From contig MCFL01000019.1 of NCBI GenBank assembly GCA_002102555.1, positions 405,242 to 469,241 on the forward strand: a stretch of DNA of 64,000 bases, in the 5' to 3' direction. The stretch comes from Catenaria anguillulae PL171 (Eukaryota; Blastocladiomycota; Blastocladiomycetes; Blastocladiales; Catenariaceae). This document shows positions 54,841 through 64,000 of the stretch, piece by piece. Positions within the stretch are counted from its first letter, which is position 1. Every line of letters starts with the position of its first letter. A model generated the notes under the pieces. That model did not search any database. It was not told the DNA's origin and was given only the letters and a program-made list of their open reading frames with translations. Position numbers and translations under genes: made by a program.

Positions 54841-57800
54841 TCAATCCAGCACCATCCCGTCCCCATCCCGCTGCCCCTCGCTCTTGCCCTCGCCCTGCCC
54901 ATCCATAATGCCACCCGCCGCCAACAATCCCTCCACAACCGACCCACCCCGCACACCCACGGCCTCGCTTGCCACCCATCCAGCACTCCCAGCACCCACA
55001 CCGGCACCCGTCAGCCGCAGCGGCGATACGCCCGCGTCGCGTCCAGGCACGCCCGCGCCTAACAAGGGACGTCCGGCGCTGCCAAACAAGGACGAGGCAG
55101 ACTGCTGCGCCATCCTCGGCACGCTCGCCGGCGCCGATGCTGGTGTGGTCGTTTGCGGGGGCGCCGGCGGATCGGTATCAATCCGAGGCCGCTTGGCCGA
55201 TCCGGGACCGTCCGTGTCGATGCTGGCGCGCGGCGTGTCGGCGGACAATCTGCGGCCAGAAGGGGTTGTGGCCAAGGTGGGTGTTGGTGTTGGCGTGGAC
55301 CGGGCGCTGGATGCACCGGACCCGTTGGTGAGTGACCGCTTGCGCTTGGGCGCCGACGAGGTTGCGGTCGGGTCGGGAAGCGGCGGCAAGGTGAAGCGTG
55401 CGGGCGCGGGCGTGGTCGTCGAGGTTGGAGGTGTGGTTGCTGCGGTGCGTACGCCGACAATCTCAACGTCCGAGGGCGAGGACGGCGCAGTCGATAAACC
55501 GCCTGGCGATGTGGCGGCGGCGGGATCCGCTGAGTGACCGGGACGAGGAGGTGTTGCGGCTGCCGGCGTATCGCTGGAGATGACAATTGGCGTGTTCACC
55601 CGTGGAGGTGCATCAGCGCCAGCAGTTACCGTTGCAGGCGCCTTAACTGCCTTTGCAGAATCTGCCCGCGGCCGTTTGACGGCCGTCCCAGATCCTCTTG
55701 ACGCCGACCCGGGCGCAGGTGATACCGGCGGTGTTGGCGCGCCGGAAGCCACTTGGGACGTGGACGGCACCGTCTCTGCACCACCGGGCTCGTCCGTCAT
55801 GATGAACTGCTCCCATACGGGCAGCAGCGACACATCTCGACTGAGCAAGAAACCCGCGGGAAACAAATCCTTGACCAAATCCATGACGGAGCGGACCAGG
55901 TCCATGCGATCCAAAAAGTCGTTCCACTCAAACAGCCTGGGTCTTGCCGCGGCCTCGGTCTTCCACAGGCCAAACATGGCTCTGAGCACCACGGCGTGCA
56001 CAATTGACGACAAGACGGCCTTCATTTCGGGCGTCAAGCGCACCTTGCGCCGCGGTTTCGCCGCAGGCTTTTCGTCAGGTGCAGCGCCAGCGCCGTCGTC
56101 GGCCGCCGCGGCCTTGGCCGCCTTGGCCGCTAATCTCGCCTTTTCCTTCTCTTCCTCCTTGGCAATCATATCGGGCACCTCGCGCGCCAAGACGCGCAGC
56201 TCGTCCACCAAGTCTTGGATTTCAACCTCGAGCACCTCGGTCATGAACCTCGGCACATGCTTTGTCGCAACAAACTTGCGCATGGTAAACATGTTGTAAT
56301 TGTACAACTTGCACACGGCCCAGATGAAGGGCTCGGACGGCACGCGCCGCGTTTCCTTGAGATGGTCGCGCACCATTTCCCAAAAGGGCTCCTTGAATTG
56401 CTCGGGAAAGATGCGCTTGTTTGGCCAATGCGTAGCCTCGACGACCAGTTTGAAGGCCGTCAAGCGCGCCCGGATCGCGGGCGAGATGAGGTCGGTGCAC
56501 GCAGCAAGCACGGCGGCAAGGTCGCCGGCTGCGCCGTCGGCACGGTCCGTGTGGTTGTAGGGCAGCTTGATGTATTTGAGGCGTGCAGACGACGGGGCGG
56601 TCGCGGCGGCGGATGATACGGGTGCTGCTGCGGCCGCAGCAGAGGATGCAGATGGTTTGGAGGTGGCCGGCGGTGCTGATGGGTTGGCTGAGGAAGAAGA
56701 AGCCTTATTGGACGCAGACCCGTTGCTGTTTTCTTTGCCCTTGTTGTTGTTGCCGGTGTTGCGCGAGGATTTGGGCGGGTCGCCTTTCCCACTGGCCGCC
56801 GCCGACGGTTTGCTGGACGATGGCTTGGATGATGCCTGCTGCGGGCCTTGAGAAGCACCGCCTTTCCTGAACGTTCGTATGAACCAGCTGCCAGCGTGAG
56901 TCACGGAATCAATATGAAAGAAAAGAGGGAGAAAACATACACTTCGGATACACCCTTCTTTGGAATGACAGCAACCGGTCCCACGGCCACGAAAAACCCC
57001 TGCTTGACGGGCACCATCAAATCCAAATTTCCCGCAAACAACCCCTCGTCATCAATAAACGGGTCCTGCGTGTCGTACCAATCGTGGCGCTTGCGTATCT
57101 TTGCCGCCCGCTTTGCCGCAGCCGCCGCCTTCTTTTTCGCCTTTGCCGCACTTGCCACGGCGGCCTCGTCCAGCTTGCGGCGCTTTGTTTCTTGGCAATC
57201 GTTCAAGGCCGAAAGAAATCCAGGCCCGGGCGTGGGCGAGTCCACGTCCATTGGGTCATGGACTTGCTGGGAATCGTCCTTGTCTGTCGCGGCATCGGCG
57301 CCGCTGCCACCTTCATTGTCGGCTTCACTGCCCGATCCAGACCCTTCTTCGTCTTCATCCGCGTCAGACCGATCGTCGTCGTCGCTTCCGCCGCTGGCAC
57401 TTGCGTCATCCCGGTCGTCGTCGTCGTCGTCATCACTCGAGTCGCCCTCGCCACCCCCGCCGCCGTACCGGCGCATGGCAAATTCCATGGGCAGCTGGCC
57501 ACCGTGTGCGGCCTTGATGACGGAGCGCACGTCAATCACAGTGGGCTGTGCATCTTGGCTTTGCAAGGCGGATCTCGACAAGGATATGACGGGTGTGGCG
57601 GCCGTGGTCGGGAACACGTAGGTCTGAGCAAGTGCAGGGATGGCAGGGGCGGCGGCGGTCGAGTAGTCGGTGGCAGACGCGGATGCAGTCGAGTCTTGGC
57701 CGTCGTCGTCGTCATCGCCGTCGCCGTCTCCCTCGACATCTTCATCGTCGGAACCCTGGCTGGCGGAATCGTCGGTCGCGTTCGGATCTGGAGCGACCGG

Positions 57801-58136
57801 ATCGAGCAATGTGGGGAGTGCGGGTGGCGGAAACGGAGGACGTGGGGCAGCGGCCGAGCCCTGGGTGAGCGGTTGTTGAGTGTCATGCCCTCGTCCTCCT
57901 CCTCCTGGCTGGGCAGCGTGGTCCTTGTTGGTTGGTGGAGCGATGGCAAGGGTGATGATGGTTGGCTCGGCAGGCGACAGCGTCAACGGCGGCGTGGGTG
58001 CTGGGGCGGCCGCAGTCTTGACATTGTGTGAATGGTAATCGCATGATGACCCGTGCTCGTGGTCATGGCTCGCAGCCGGCTGCTCTGGTGGTTGCTGCGA
58101 GGCAGGGCCACTGCTGCTCATGCTTTGATCGATCAT
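54841..58136 (-). CDS. HPC2: Ubinuclein/HPC2-like subunit of the HIR histone chaperone
   Basis: Two exons, 58136-56941 and 56887-54841, with a 53-nt GTATGT..GGCAG intron (phase 2), the shortest here, giving 1080 aa. Exon 1 is mostly disordered and very acidic (Asp/Ser runs at about residues 120-280), with a helical basic segment (KAKKKAAAAAKRAAKIRKR) leading into the HPC2-related domain, about residues 350-398: YDTQDPFIDDEGLF, then VPVKQGFFVAVGPVAVIP. This matches the Hpc2-related domain of ubinuclein, which contacts histone H3.3-H4. Exon 2 has a conserved helical middle domain (PFWEMVRDHLKETRRVPSEP; LYNYNMFTMRKFVATKHVPR) as in ubinuclein, then a long Pro/Ser/Thr tail. Role: replication-independent nucleosome assembly with HIRA. 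Longer than yeast Hpc2 (about 625 aa), closer to UBN1. Confidence 0.85.
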
Positions 58137-59351
58137 GGATGTCGATCAGTGATCAGTGATCAGAGTCGTGGTTGTTGTGAACTGGTGATTGGGACAAACC
58201 AAGCGCCGTCGCCTCAAACAAATCGCAACGAGTTGACCTTGACGACAACAAGGTAATGAATGTGGACCACTGCGCGCAAGATTACGGTCGCAGCGGCCGA
58301 CAGCTATCGCGGCGGCGGCGGATGACGGATGAGAACGAGTTATGAGTTAGTTGGACTGGGCCGCGGTGCGGGTGCAAGTCGGCCGGGTGGGATGCTGATC
58401 TTGACTTGGTTCGCAAAGCAAGCATTCATTCATTCATTCACTTTCATTCAACGGTGACCAAGAGAGAGAGCAGACGTCCGTTTCCCAGTCCAGAGTCCTT
58501 TCAGAGGCGACGGCGGGCAGGCGGCGGGCGGTACCTCGCTTTTGAAGCTTTTTTCGAGTTGACTCTTGTTGATTCTCGACCAAGTTATGTACGATGGCCG
58601 CTCGCAAACTTGTCAACACCCACTAGGTGATGGCGGCGGCGAGGCAGCCGACGGACGCAACGTGCAGGCAGCTCTTGGTGAGGTCGATCGGTGGCTGGGT
58701 GGAGGAGGGGCAAGTCCGAGTAAGTCCCGTCAATAATCAGCAGGCATTGTTTACAGGCAAGGACTAACTGGTGAGGGCGGACGGATTCAGAATCAGACGG
58801 GGCGAGCAGCCCCCCACCAGAGAAATGAGGCCATCGGCGACGGCTATCGGAAGCTCCCGACGTCTCGGATTGTGCCCAACTGAAGCAATGTCAATACTCT
58901 CGTTTTGAAATGGCGCAGCAACATGTGATGGCACAGGTGGTGGTGCGACGGGATCCAGGCGTAGAAGTGACTCAGACGCGATCACCCAGCTCTCTAAACG
59001 CGCGACGGTTTCTCGCCACGTCGGCGAGAACAGGTTCCACCAAGCCAACTATCAAATCAGAAAAGTGGTGCCGGGATGGTCTACATGTGCTCTTAAGAAC
59101 GACGCGAAATGCGAGTCGTAGTGAAACCAAACGCGTCCACGAGAAGAACTCCTAATGTTAACATGTACATTCGACCTTCGCAAAATTGAGAACACAATAC
59201 TTTGACAATGACGATTACATTATTGTTGCTGCACTTTAACACATGTCATACTGATGGAGCACAAAATCAAACAACTTTGGAACAAAATAAACGAGAAACA
59301 CAGAGAAGAAAAAAAAAAACTCAAATACGTAGACTATAAACAGCGCATCGA
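58137..59351. other. 1.2 kb intergenic region
   Basis: Promoter of the HPC2-like gene and 3' flank of the HECT gene. Contains an (ATTC)4 microsatellite at about 58424-58440. A 94-codon minus-strand frame near 58764-59048 opens with TTG only and shows no family signal. Confidence 0.45.
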
Positions 59352-62300
59352 CTAGGCCAACCCAAACCCTTCCGAGGCCTCATCCAACACCTTCAACACC
59401 ATGGCCCTCAACTTGTCATAACTCTCATACTCTGGCAAATCCAACTGGTTGAAGCACGTGTGCGCCGATGGCAACCGATGCGTACCGCCCGGGTCCTTGA
59501 CAATGGTAAACTTGTTGACGCCGCCCGATCCTTGCAACGCCTTGAACCCTTCCATGGGCACCTTGGACGTGCCCGTGGTAAACTGGACCAGCTTTGCGCG
59601 CTGTTCTTGGTCAAACGACCGCACCGCCCGCCAGAACCACTGAATCACGGGACTCGACGACGTGTAGCTGTGGTACACAGTGTTGTTGCGCCAGTCGTCA
59701 ATGTCGATTTCGGGCATGCCCGAAATGAGCAGCTCGAGCTCTTGCTCGTTAAAGATGGACACGAGCGGTCGAGGAATCATTTCGTAGAACCCGGAAATAA
59801 AGGCACCCAGCTGGTCCTTGATGGCACGCGTCAACTTTTGCTCAACGACCAACCGCACATACTCGGCCTTGTTTTCGTCCGTCACAAGAATGTTGCGCCC
59901 GTTTTCCTTGAGATCAATCGTCTTGGTGGTGCCGAAATCGTCCGTCTCGACCGAAAAGGTCAACTCCATGACGTCGTCAATAGAGTTTTCCAGAATCCAC
60001 TCGAGCGACTTGAAGTAGGACGGATCCACTGCTTCCATGTCCCGCACATCGACGGCCTTGTCGAGAATGTGCTTGTAGAACGACCGCGTAAAGTAGCAAT
60101 CGAGCAAGCGCTGGTCAAAGATGGCCTTGCCAATGAACCGCCCGACAAACCGGAAAAAGTGCAAGTGATCAGGGTTGACCCACGACGCACGGTTGGGCTG
60201 GTACGTTGTCTTGTCCTGCGCAGCCGCAGTAAACAGGGCGTAACCCGGGTTGAAGATTTGCCGCGCAAGCACAGAGTACCATTCGCGCGTCAACCCGCCG
60301 GCGTCCACACCGTCCTCGTCCACAAATGTGACATTCAACCGCGCATACTTGAGCTCGTCGCCCGACCGATGCTGCATCTGGTGGTACGAATCTTCAAACA
60401 CAAACTGGCGCCGCACGTTGAGGTGTACCGTGCCATGGTACTGCTGCCGGCGAGGGCGCTGCGCCGCAAGCTGTTGGTAAAAGTACGTGCGCTTGTTGTC
60501 AAACTCGAGCACCTTGGGGTTTTGCACCAGGATGGCAAACGAGCCGGAGAGCAAGCTCGGGTTGTTGCGGACGAGAATGTTGAGTTCGCGACGGTACGTC
60601 TCGGTAAACTCGGTAAACCGCGGATCGTGCACCTTGGCTTCGAGCACCATGAACGATTCAATCAATGGCAACAAAACAGAGACGAGCTCATCGCGGCCCT
60701 TCATGGCTTCGAGGCAGTTGCAAAGCGACGTCCACACAGTACCGAGCGAGAGCGCGGGTGGATCTTTCTTGTGCTTGGTCGTCATGACGTCGAGCGTCTT
60801 GAGCAGTCGCAGCAAAAGGGCTTGTCGGCTTGCCGGTTGCGAAAAGGTCTTGAGAATCGATTCGGACTGCGGGTCATTGGTGCGAAGCACTTGAGCGAGA
60901 TGATCCACGTCCGCAGCCAGTTGCGCGGAAGCCTGAGTCATGAATGCAAGCACCTCTGCAACGAACACGTCAAACCGGTCACCAGCGGCCAAGTGCTGCA
61001 GCACAGCGAGCAAGTACTGGAATGTCTTGATGGGGCAATCACCAGCAAGCACTTGAAGCAGCGAGCGAATCGAGTCCGTCGTGAGGTCAAACGTGGGCAA
61101 TTGCGCTGGTGCGTCGGCCGACGTGGGCGAGCCTGACGCCGACGGTGTTGGCGAAGCAACCGTTTCGCTTGCCGCTGCAGACGGTTCTGCTGCTGCTGTT
61201 GGCGCTGCCGTGGATGATGATGAGCCCTCACCCCCCACGGCGGGAGTAGCAACCGCACCTGTTGTCGGGGATTGCTTGTCGTCAGATGTCGGCGTGTTGA
61301 CAACGGGAGCAACAAGTGACAAGAGCTCGACGGCTGATTCGACAAAATGGGTCTTGTTGAGCAAGTCAATGAGCTGCACAAGGGCTGGAGACTTCGACTT
61401 GTCCATGGGAGGTGGCATGACAAAGAACTGCGCAACGTGCGGGCCGAGCTTGGCAAGGTCGAGCAGAATCTCAAAGCACCGCTCTTCCACTTGTGAGGGC
61501 GGCAATGGGTCGCGAGCTTGGACTTGGAATGTGACACTGTCGATCCCTTCGAGCAAGATGGACATGAGCAAGGATAGAATGTCGTTTCGGCTACGGCTGT
61601 TTTCGCACAAGGTACCGAGGAGCTTGATCAAGTTGGTCTTGGCAATAGGCGACTCGACAAACAAGAGACCCAGAATGGTGGACACGTGCGGGCGATCGAG
61701 AAGGTTAACGGCATCCTTGCGCTTGGCCGCAGTTTTTGCGCCAGCGGCAGCAGGAGCAGCTTCGGGAGCTCCGGGCCGACCCTGACGACGAGCGGCACCT
61801 GCTTGACCTGAAGCGGTAGCAGCAGCACCAGCTGTGCCGGCAGCGGCGGCAGCGGGCGGCGGCGGCGGAGCTGCCAATCCAAGTTCTTGACGGACTTCTG
61901 GCTGGAGCACGTTGAGAAACTCGGCAGGCAACGACTCGAGAAGACCACCCGTGCCACCCGCAGTGGCTGCTGGCGGTTGCTGTGGTGGTGGTGGCGCTGC
62001 TTGGTGGTCGGAGGCACGCAACTCGGCGAGATGCTGGCGAATCACGTCGTTGCGCAAGTCGTCGGGCAAGGCTTCCAAAAACGTGGGGTCTATACCCGAG
62101 TCGGTCAAGTCCACAATGGTCCCATCGACTTCAAGCAAGAATCGGACTTCGTCCGGGTTGGGCGGCCGTGGCGGTTCAGATGCCGATTCGCCTTGAGCTT
62201 GCGATGACGACGACGATGATTCAGCAGCTGCATCGGCAGCGGCAGCCGCGGCGGCAGCAGCAGCTTCGCGCTCCGCACGCTCCACTTCCTCCTTGCGCTT

Positions 62301-64000
62301 GCGTTCCGTATCAGCCTTTGCCTGTTCTTCGTCGCGTTTGCGCTTTTCCTCGGCCTCCATTGCTTCCTTTGCGCGCTTGAGCTCGAGCGCCTCAGGCAAC
62401 TTGAGCAAGGTAAGATGGGCAAGAATCCGTTGCGCGCGTTCCGTGACGGACGAGTTGTACACCATGCGTGCCTCGGTCAACCACCGCTCCGACGTGGCCA
62501 AAGGCTTGAAGTCGTTGACAATTGGGTCATCGCCAGTTTGCACCTTGATGCGCGTGCCAGTAGCGCCGTACCCGGACTGGTCCGACACGCTTATGTCGAG
62601 CACTTGGTTTCCAGCTTGGCCGCCAACGTTGGCAATGCGTTGGATCAAACTGGCAGCTTGTTGACCTAGCGAGCCCAAAATGCGGTTGAGGTCGCCGGCG
62701 CCGCCCACATTGAACAATCCACGTGCGTCACGCGCCACGGGCATGGTCCCCAGAGGAATCATACCGCCCATGCCGCCACCGCCGCCGCCGCCCATGCCCA
62801 GTGTACCGCGCATAAGTTGCTGAACAGGGACACGGGTACTAGTGCTGCGGTTGGCGAGCAATGGATGCGTCAAATCGGGTACGCCCGATGGGTTGTTGCC
62901 GCCAGTGCCGCCACCAAACCGTGGTGCAATCACGACGGGGAGTCCACCAAAGTCCGGTGGCGCAAGAATGCCCATCCCACCACGCTGTGCAGCATGCGAA
63001 ATGTGCGAACGGAACGTGTTGTAGTCGACCATTGCGTCGTCGTGCCCGCCGTGAATGTGATCCATGAGTTCTTGCTCCGCGTCCTCGAGATCTTCGTCAT
63101 CGTCTTCATCCTCGTCGTCGTCATCATCTGCACCGTCCAGCATGTGCATGTGGCCATGGCCGCCACCACCACCTACGCCAAAGCGCATGACACCTTGCTG
63201 TTGCAACTGGTCAAAGAGCTGATCAAAATCGGCCGGGTCGCCGGCCCCGCCGTGCAGTTGCGCGTCAAACTCAATCAACCCATCGTGGTCATGTGGCAGG
63301 GCAAACAAGCCGCCAGCTGCCCCTTGCTCGTCACCACCTTCGCCATCACTGTCCTCGTCGTCAGAGGTGGTCACGTCCTCGTACATGTCTGAATCGTCGT
63401 CGTTGTTTCCGCCGCCGGCACCACCGGCAGCCGCAACTTGACCTGCACCACCGGCGCCAGCATCCACATGTGCCGGATCGTCGTGGTCGTGGTCGTGACC
63501 ATGATCTGAATCATTGTCGCTGGAGTCGTCGTCGTCGTCGTCGTCAACGTCCATCTCGTCGATAATGGAGCTTGAATCGGAATCGCCGTGATGGTGGTGA
63601 TGATGGCTGGCAGCAGCGGCCGCGCGTTCGGCTTCTTGCTCGGCAATCAACTCGTGCGGGTGATTGGACTGAATGACAATCTCCATGTCGTCCATGTCAT
63701 CGGCGTCCATGTCGTCTTCGTCATCCTCGGACATGTTCTCCTCCGACAACTCGTCGTATCCGCCGGCCCCACCTCCATGCCCATCGTCATCCTCGTCCAT
63801 GTCGCTCATGCCGTCGTCGCCACTCATATCCTCGCCCATGGAAATGTCATCTGCCGTTGCTGTGCCGCCCTCCATGATGCCGAGGGACGAGTTACGCAAT
63901 GCGTCATCGGGCTGCACCGTATCTGCCAATGCCGGCGCTGGCAAACGTGCGGGCGTTTCCGTGGTCACAATGGTGGCCGATGGCGGATCGTTGGGCGATG
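59352..64000 (-). CDS. TOM1: HECT E3 ubiquitin ligase, TOM1/HUWE1 type (runs off right edge)
   Basis: An open frame of 1548 aa in the window, still open at 64000, so the N-terminal part (large armadillo-like region in relatives) is outside. From the left of the protein: very acidic Asp/Glu/Ser/His stretches; a Gly-rich part (GMGGGGGGGMGGM); a charged Ala-rich helix (EAMEAEEKRKRDEEQAKADT); a ubiquitin-binding UBM-like motif (DSGIDPTFLEALPDDLRNDV) with a weaker second copy (LLESLPAEFLNVLQPEVRQE); a DUF913/914-like helical stretch; and the HECT domain over the last 350 residues. The catalytic Cys is in LPSAHTCFNQLDLPEY, codon 59456-59454. This is the Tom1/HUWE1/UPL1 class that targets excess histones and other nuclear proteins. 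No intron is needed in this segment. Confidence 0.93.
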   Translation of the reverse strand, partial: SPNDPPSATIVTTETPARLPAPALADTVQPDDALRNSSLGIMEGGTATADDISMGEDMSGDDGMSDMDEDDDGHGGGAGGYDELSEENMSEDDEDDMDADDMDDMEIVIQSNHPHELIAEQEAERAAAAASHHHHHHGDSDSSSIIDEMDVDDDDDDDSSDNDSDHGHDHDHDDPAHVDAGAGGAGQVAAAGGAGGGNNDDDSDMYEDVTTSDDEDSDGEGGDEQGAAGGLFALPHDHDGLIEFDAQLHGGAGDPADFDQLFDQLQQQGVMRFGVGGGGGHGHMHMLDGADDDDDEDEDDDEDLEDAEQELMDHIHGGHDDAMVDYNTFRSHISHAAQRGGMGILAPPDFGGLPVVIAPRFGGGTGGNNPSGVPDLTHPLLANRSTSTRVPVQQLMRGTLGMGGGGGGGMGGMIPLGTMPVARDARGLFNVGGAGDLNRILGSLGQQAASLIQRIANVGGQAGNQVLDISVSDQSGYGATGTRIKVQTGDDPIVNDFKPLATSERWLTEARMVYNSSVTERAQRILAHLTLLKLPEALELKRAKEAMEAEEKRKRDEEQAKADTERKRKEEVERAEREAAAAAAAAAADAAAESSSSSSQAQGESASEPPRPPNPDEVRFLLEVDGTIVDLTDSGIDPTFLEALPDDLRNDVIRQHLAELRASDHQAAPPPPQQPPAATAGGTGGLLESLPAEFLNVLQPEVRQELGLAAPPPPPAAAAAGTAGAAATASGQAGAARRQGRPGAPEAAPAAAGAKTAAKRKDAVNLLDRPHVSTILGLLFVESPIAKTNLIKLLGTLCENSRSRNDILSLLMSILLEGIDSVTFQVQARDPLPPSQVEERCFEILLDLAKLGPHVAQFFVMPPPMDKSKSPALVQLIDLLNKTHFVESAVELLSLVAPVVNTPTSDDKQSPTTGAVATPAVGGEGSSSSTAAPTAAAEPSAAASETVASPTPSASGSPTSADAPAQLPTFDLTTDSIRSLLQVLAGDCPIKTFQYLLAVLQHLAAGDRFDVFVAEVLAFMTQASAQLAADVDHLAQVLRTNDPQSESILKTFSQPASRQALLLRLLKTLDVMTTKHKKDPPALSLGTVWTSLCNCLEAMKGRDELVSVLLPLIESFMVLEAKVHDPRFTEFTETYRRELNILVRNNPSLLSGSFAILVQNPKVLEFDNKRTYFYQQLAAQRPRRQQYHGTVHLNVRRQFVFEDSYHQMQHRSGDELKYARLNVTFVDEDGVDAGGLTREWYSVLARQIFNPGYALFTAAAQDKTTYQPNRASWVNPDHLHFFRFVGRFIGKAIFDQRLLDCYFTRSFYKHILDKAVDVRDMEAVDPSYFKSLEWILENSIDDVMELTFSVETDDFGTTKTIDLKENGRNILVTDENKAEYVRLVVEQKLTRAIKDQLGAFISGFYEMIPRPLVSIFNEQELELLISGMPEIDIDDWRNNTVYHSYTSSSPVIQWFWRAVRSFDQEQRAKLVQFTTGTSKVPMEGFKALQGSGGVNKFTIVKDPGGTHRLPSAHTCFNQLDLPEYESYDKLRAMVLKVLDEASEGFGLA

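Noticed and set aside
57084-58031. 315-codon plus-strand Gly/Val-rich frame
   Set aside because: It mirrors the acidic repeats of the HPC2-like gene on the other strand.
58764-59048. 94-codon minus-strand frame as a small gene
   Set aside because: It opens with TTG rather than ATG, shows no domain, and lies in a promoter-like region.
59460-61136. 558-codon plus-strand frame opposite the HECT gene
   Set aside because: Antisense of a conserved HECT domain; no independent domain signal.

Overview
The window looks like nuclear DNA of an early-diverging, probably zoosporic fungus. Genes are interrupted by one to seven short introns (mostly 53-110 nt, GT..AG), codons prefer G/C in third position, and the products are typical of opisthokont nuclear genomes: SmG, an HIR-complex subunit of the ubinuclein/HPC2 type, a Tom1/HUWE1-type HECT ligase, a PHO81-like SPX-ankyrin protein, a cystinosin, and a CDK9/Bur1-like kinase. 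A GABA-B-like class C receptor and a fungal PL3 pectate lyase next to these point to a chytrid-grade fungus, Blastocladiomycota being my best guess (inference). There is no bacterial or organellar signal, and I recognised no tRNA or CRISPR.

Layout. 1-7.2 kb holds a disordered protein running off the left edge, an unrecognised two-exon gene, a heavily decayed plus-strand gene (about 3.3-5.0 kb), and a small secreted Cys-rich protein. 8.5-20.5 kb is intact: a secreted somatomedin-B-like protein, the PHO81-like protein, SmG, a single-pass membrane protein, cystinosin and an ankyrin-like protein. 20.9-22.3 kb is a relic zone: a pogo/Tigger-type DDE transposase fragment containing an apparent spliceosomal intron, then an unrecognised multi-frame relic. 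22.7-37.6 kb carries an aldo/keto reductase, an APP1-type phosphatidate phosphatase, a multi-pass membrane protein, a telobox-Myb protein whose DNA-binding domain is split over three exons, a Maf pyrophosphatase, a four-helix membrane protein and the class C GPCR with a C-terminal PH-like domain. 37.9-50 kb has two convergent F-box genes, a secreted pectate lyase, the kinase and an incomplete polytopic membrane protein. 50-64 kb has a single-pass membrane protein, cytosolic lysyl-tRNA synthetase, the HPC2/ubinuclein gene and the HECT ligase, which runs off the right edge.

There is no operon-like logic; the genes are independent units. Shared themes are phosphate and lipid signalling (SPX protein, APP1), chromatin and transcription (HPC2, CDK, telobox Myb), ubiquitin (two F-box proteins, HECT) and sensing at the membrane (class C GPCR and two unrecognised polytopic proteins).

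Exon coordinates were derived by hand from reading-frame continuity, GT/AG borders and family alignment. They are good for the conserved genes and tentative for the unrecognised ones. Several long open frames here open only with GTG/TTG codons, so starts were moved to the first sensible ATG.
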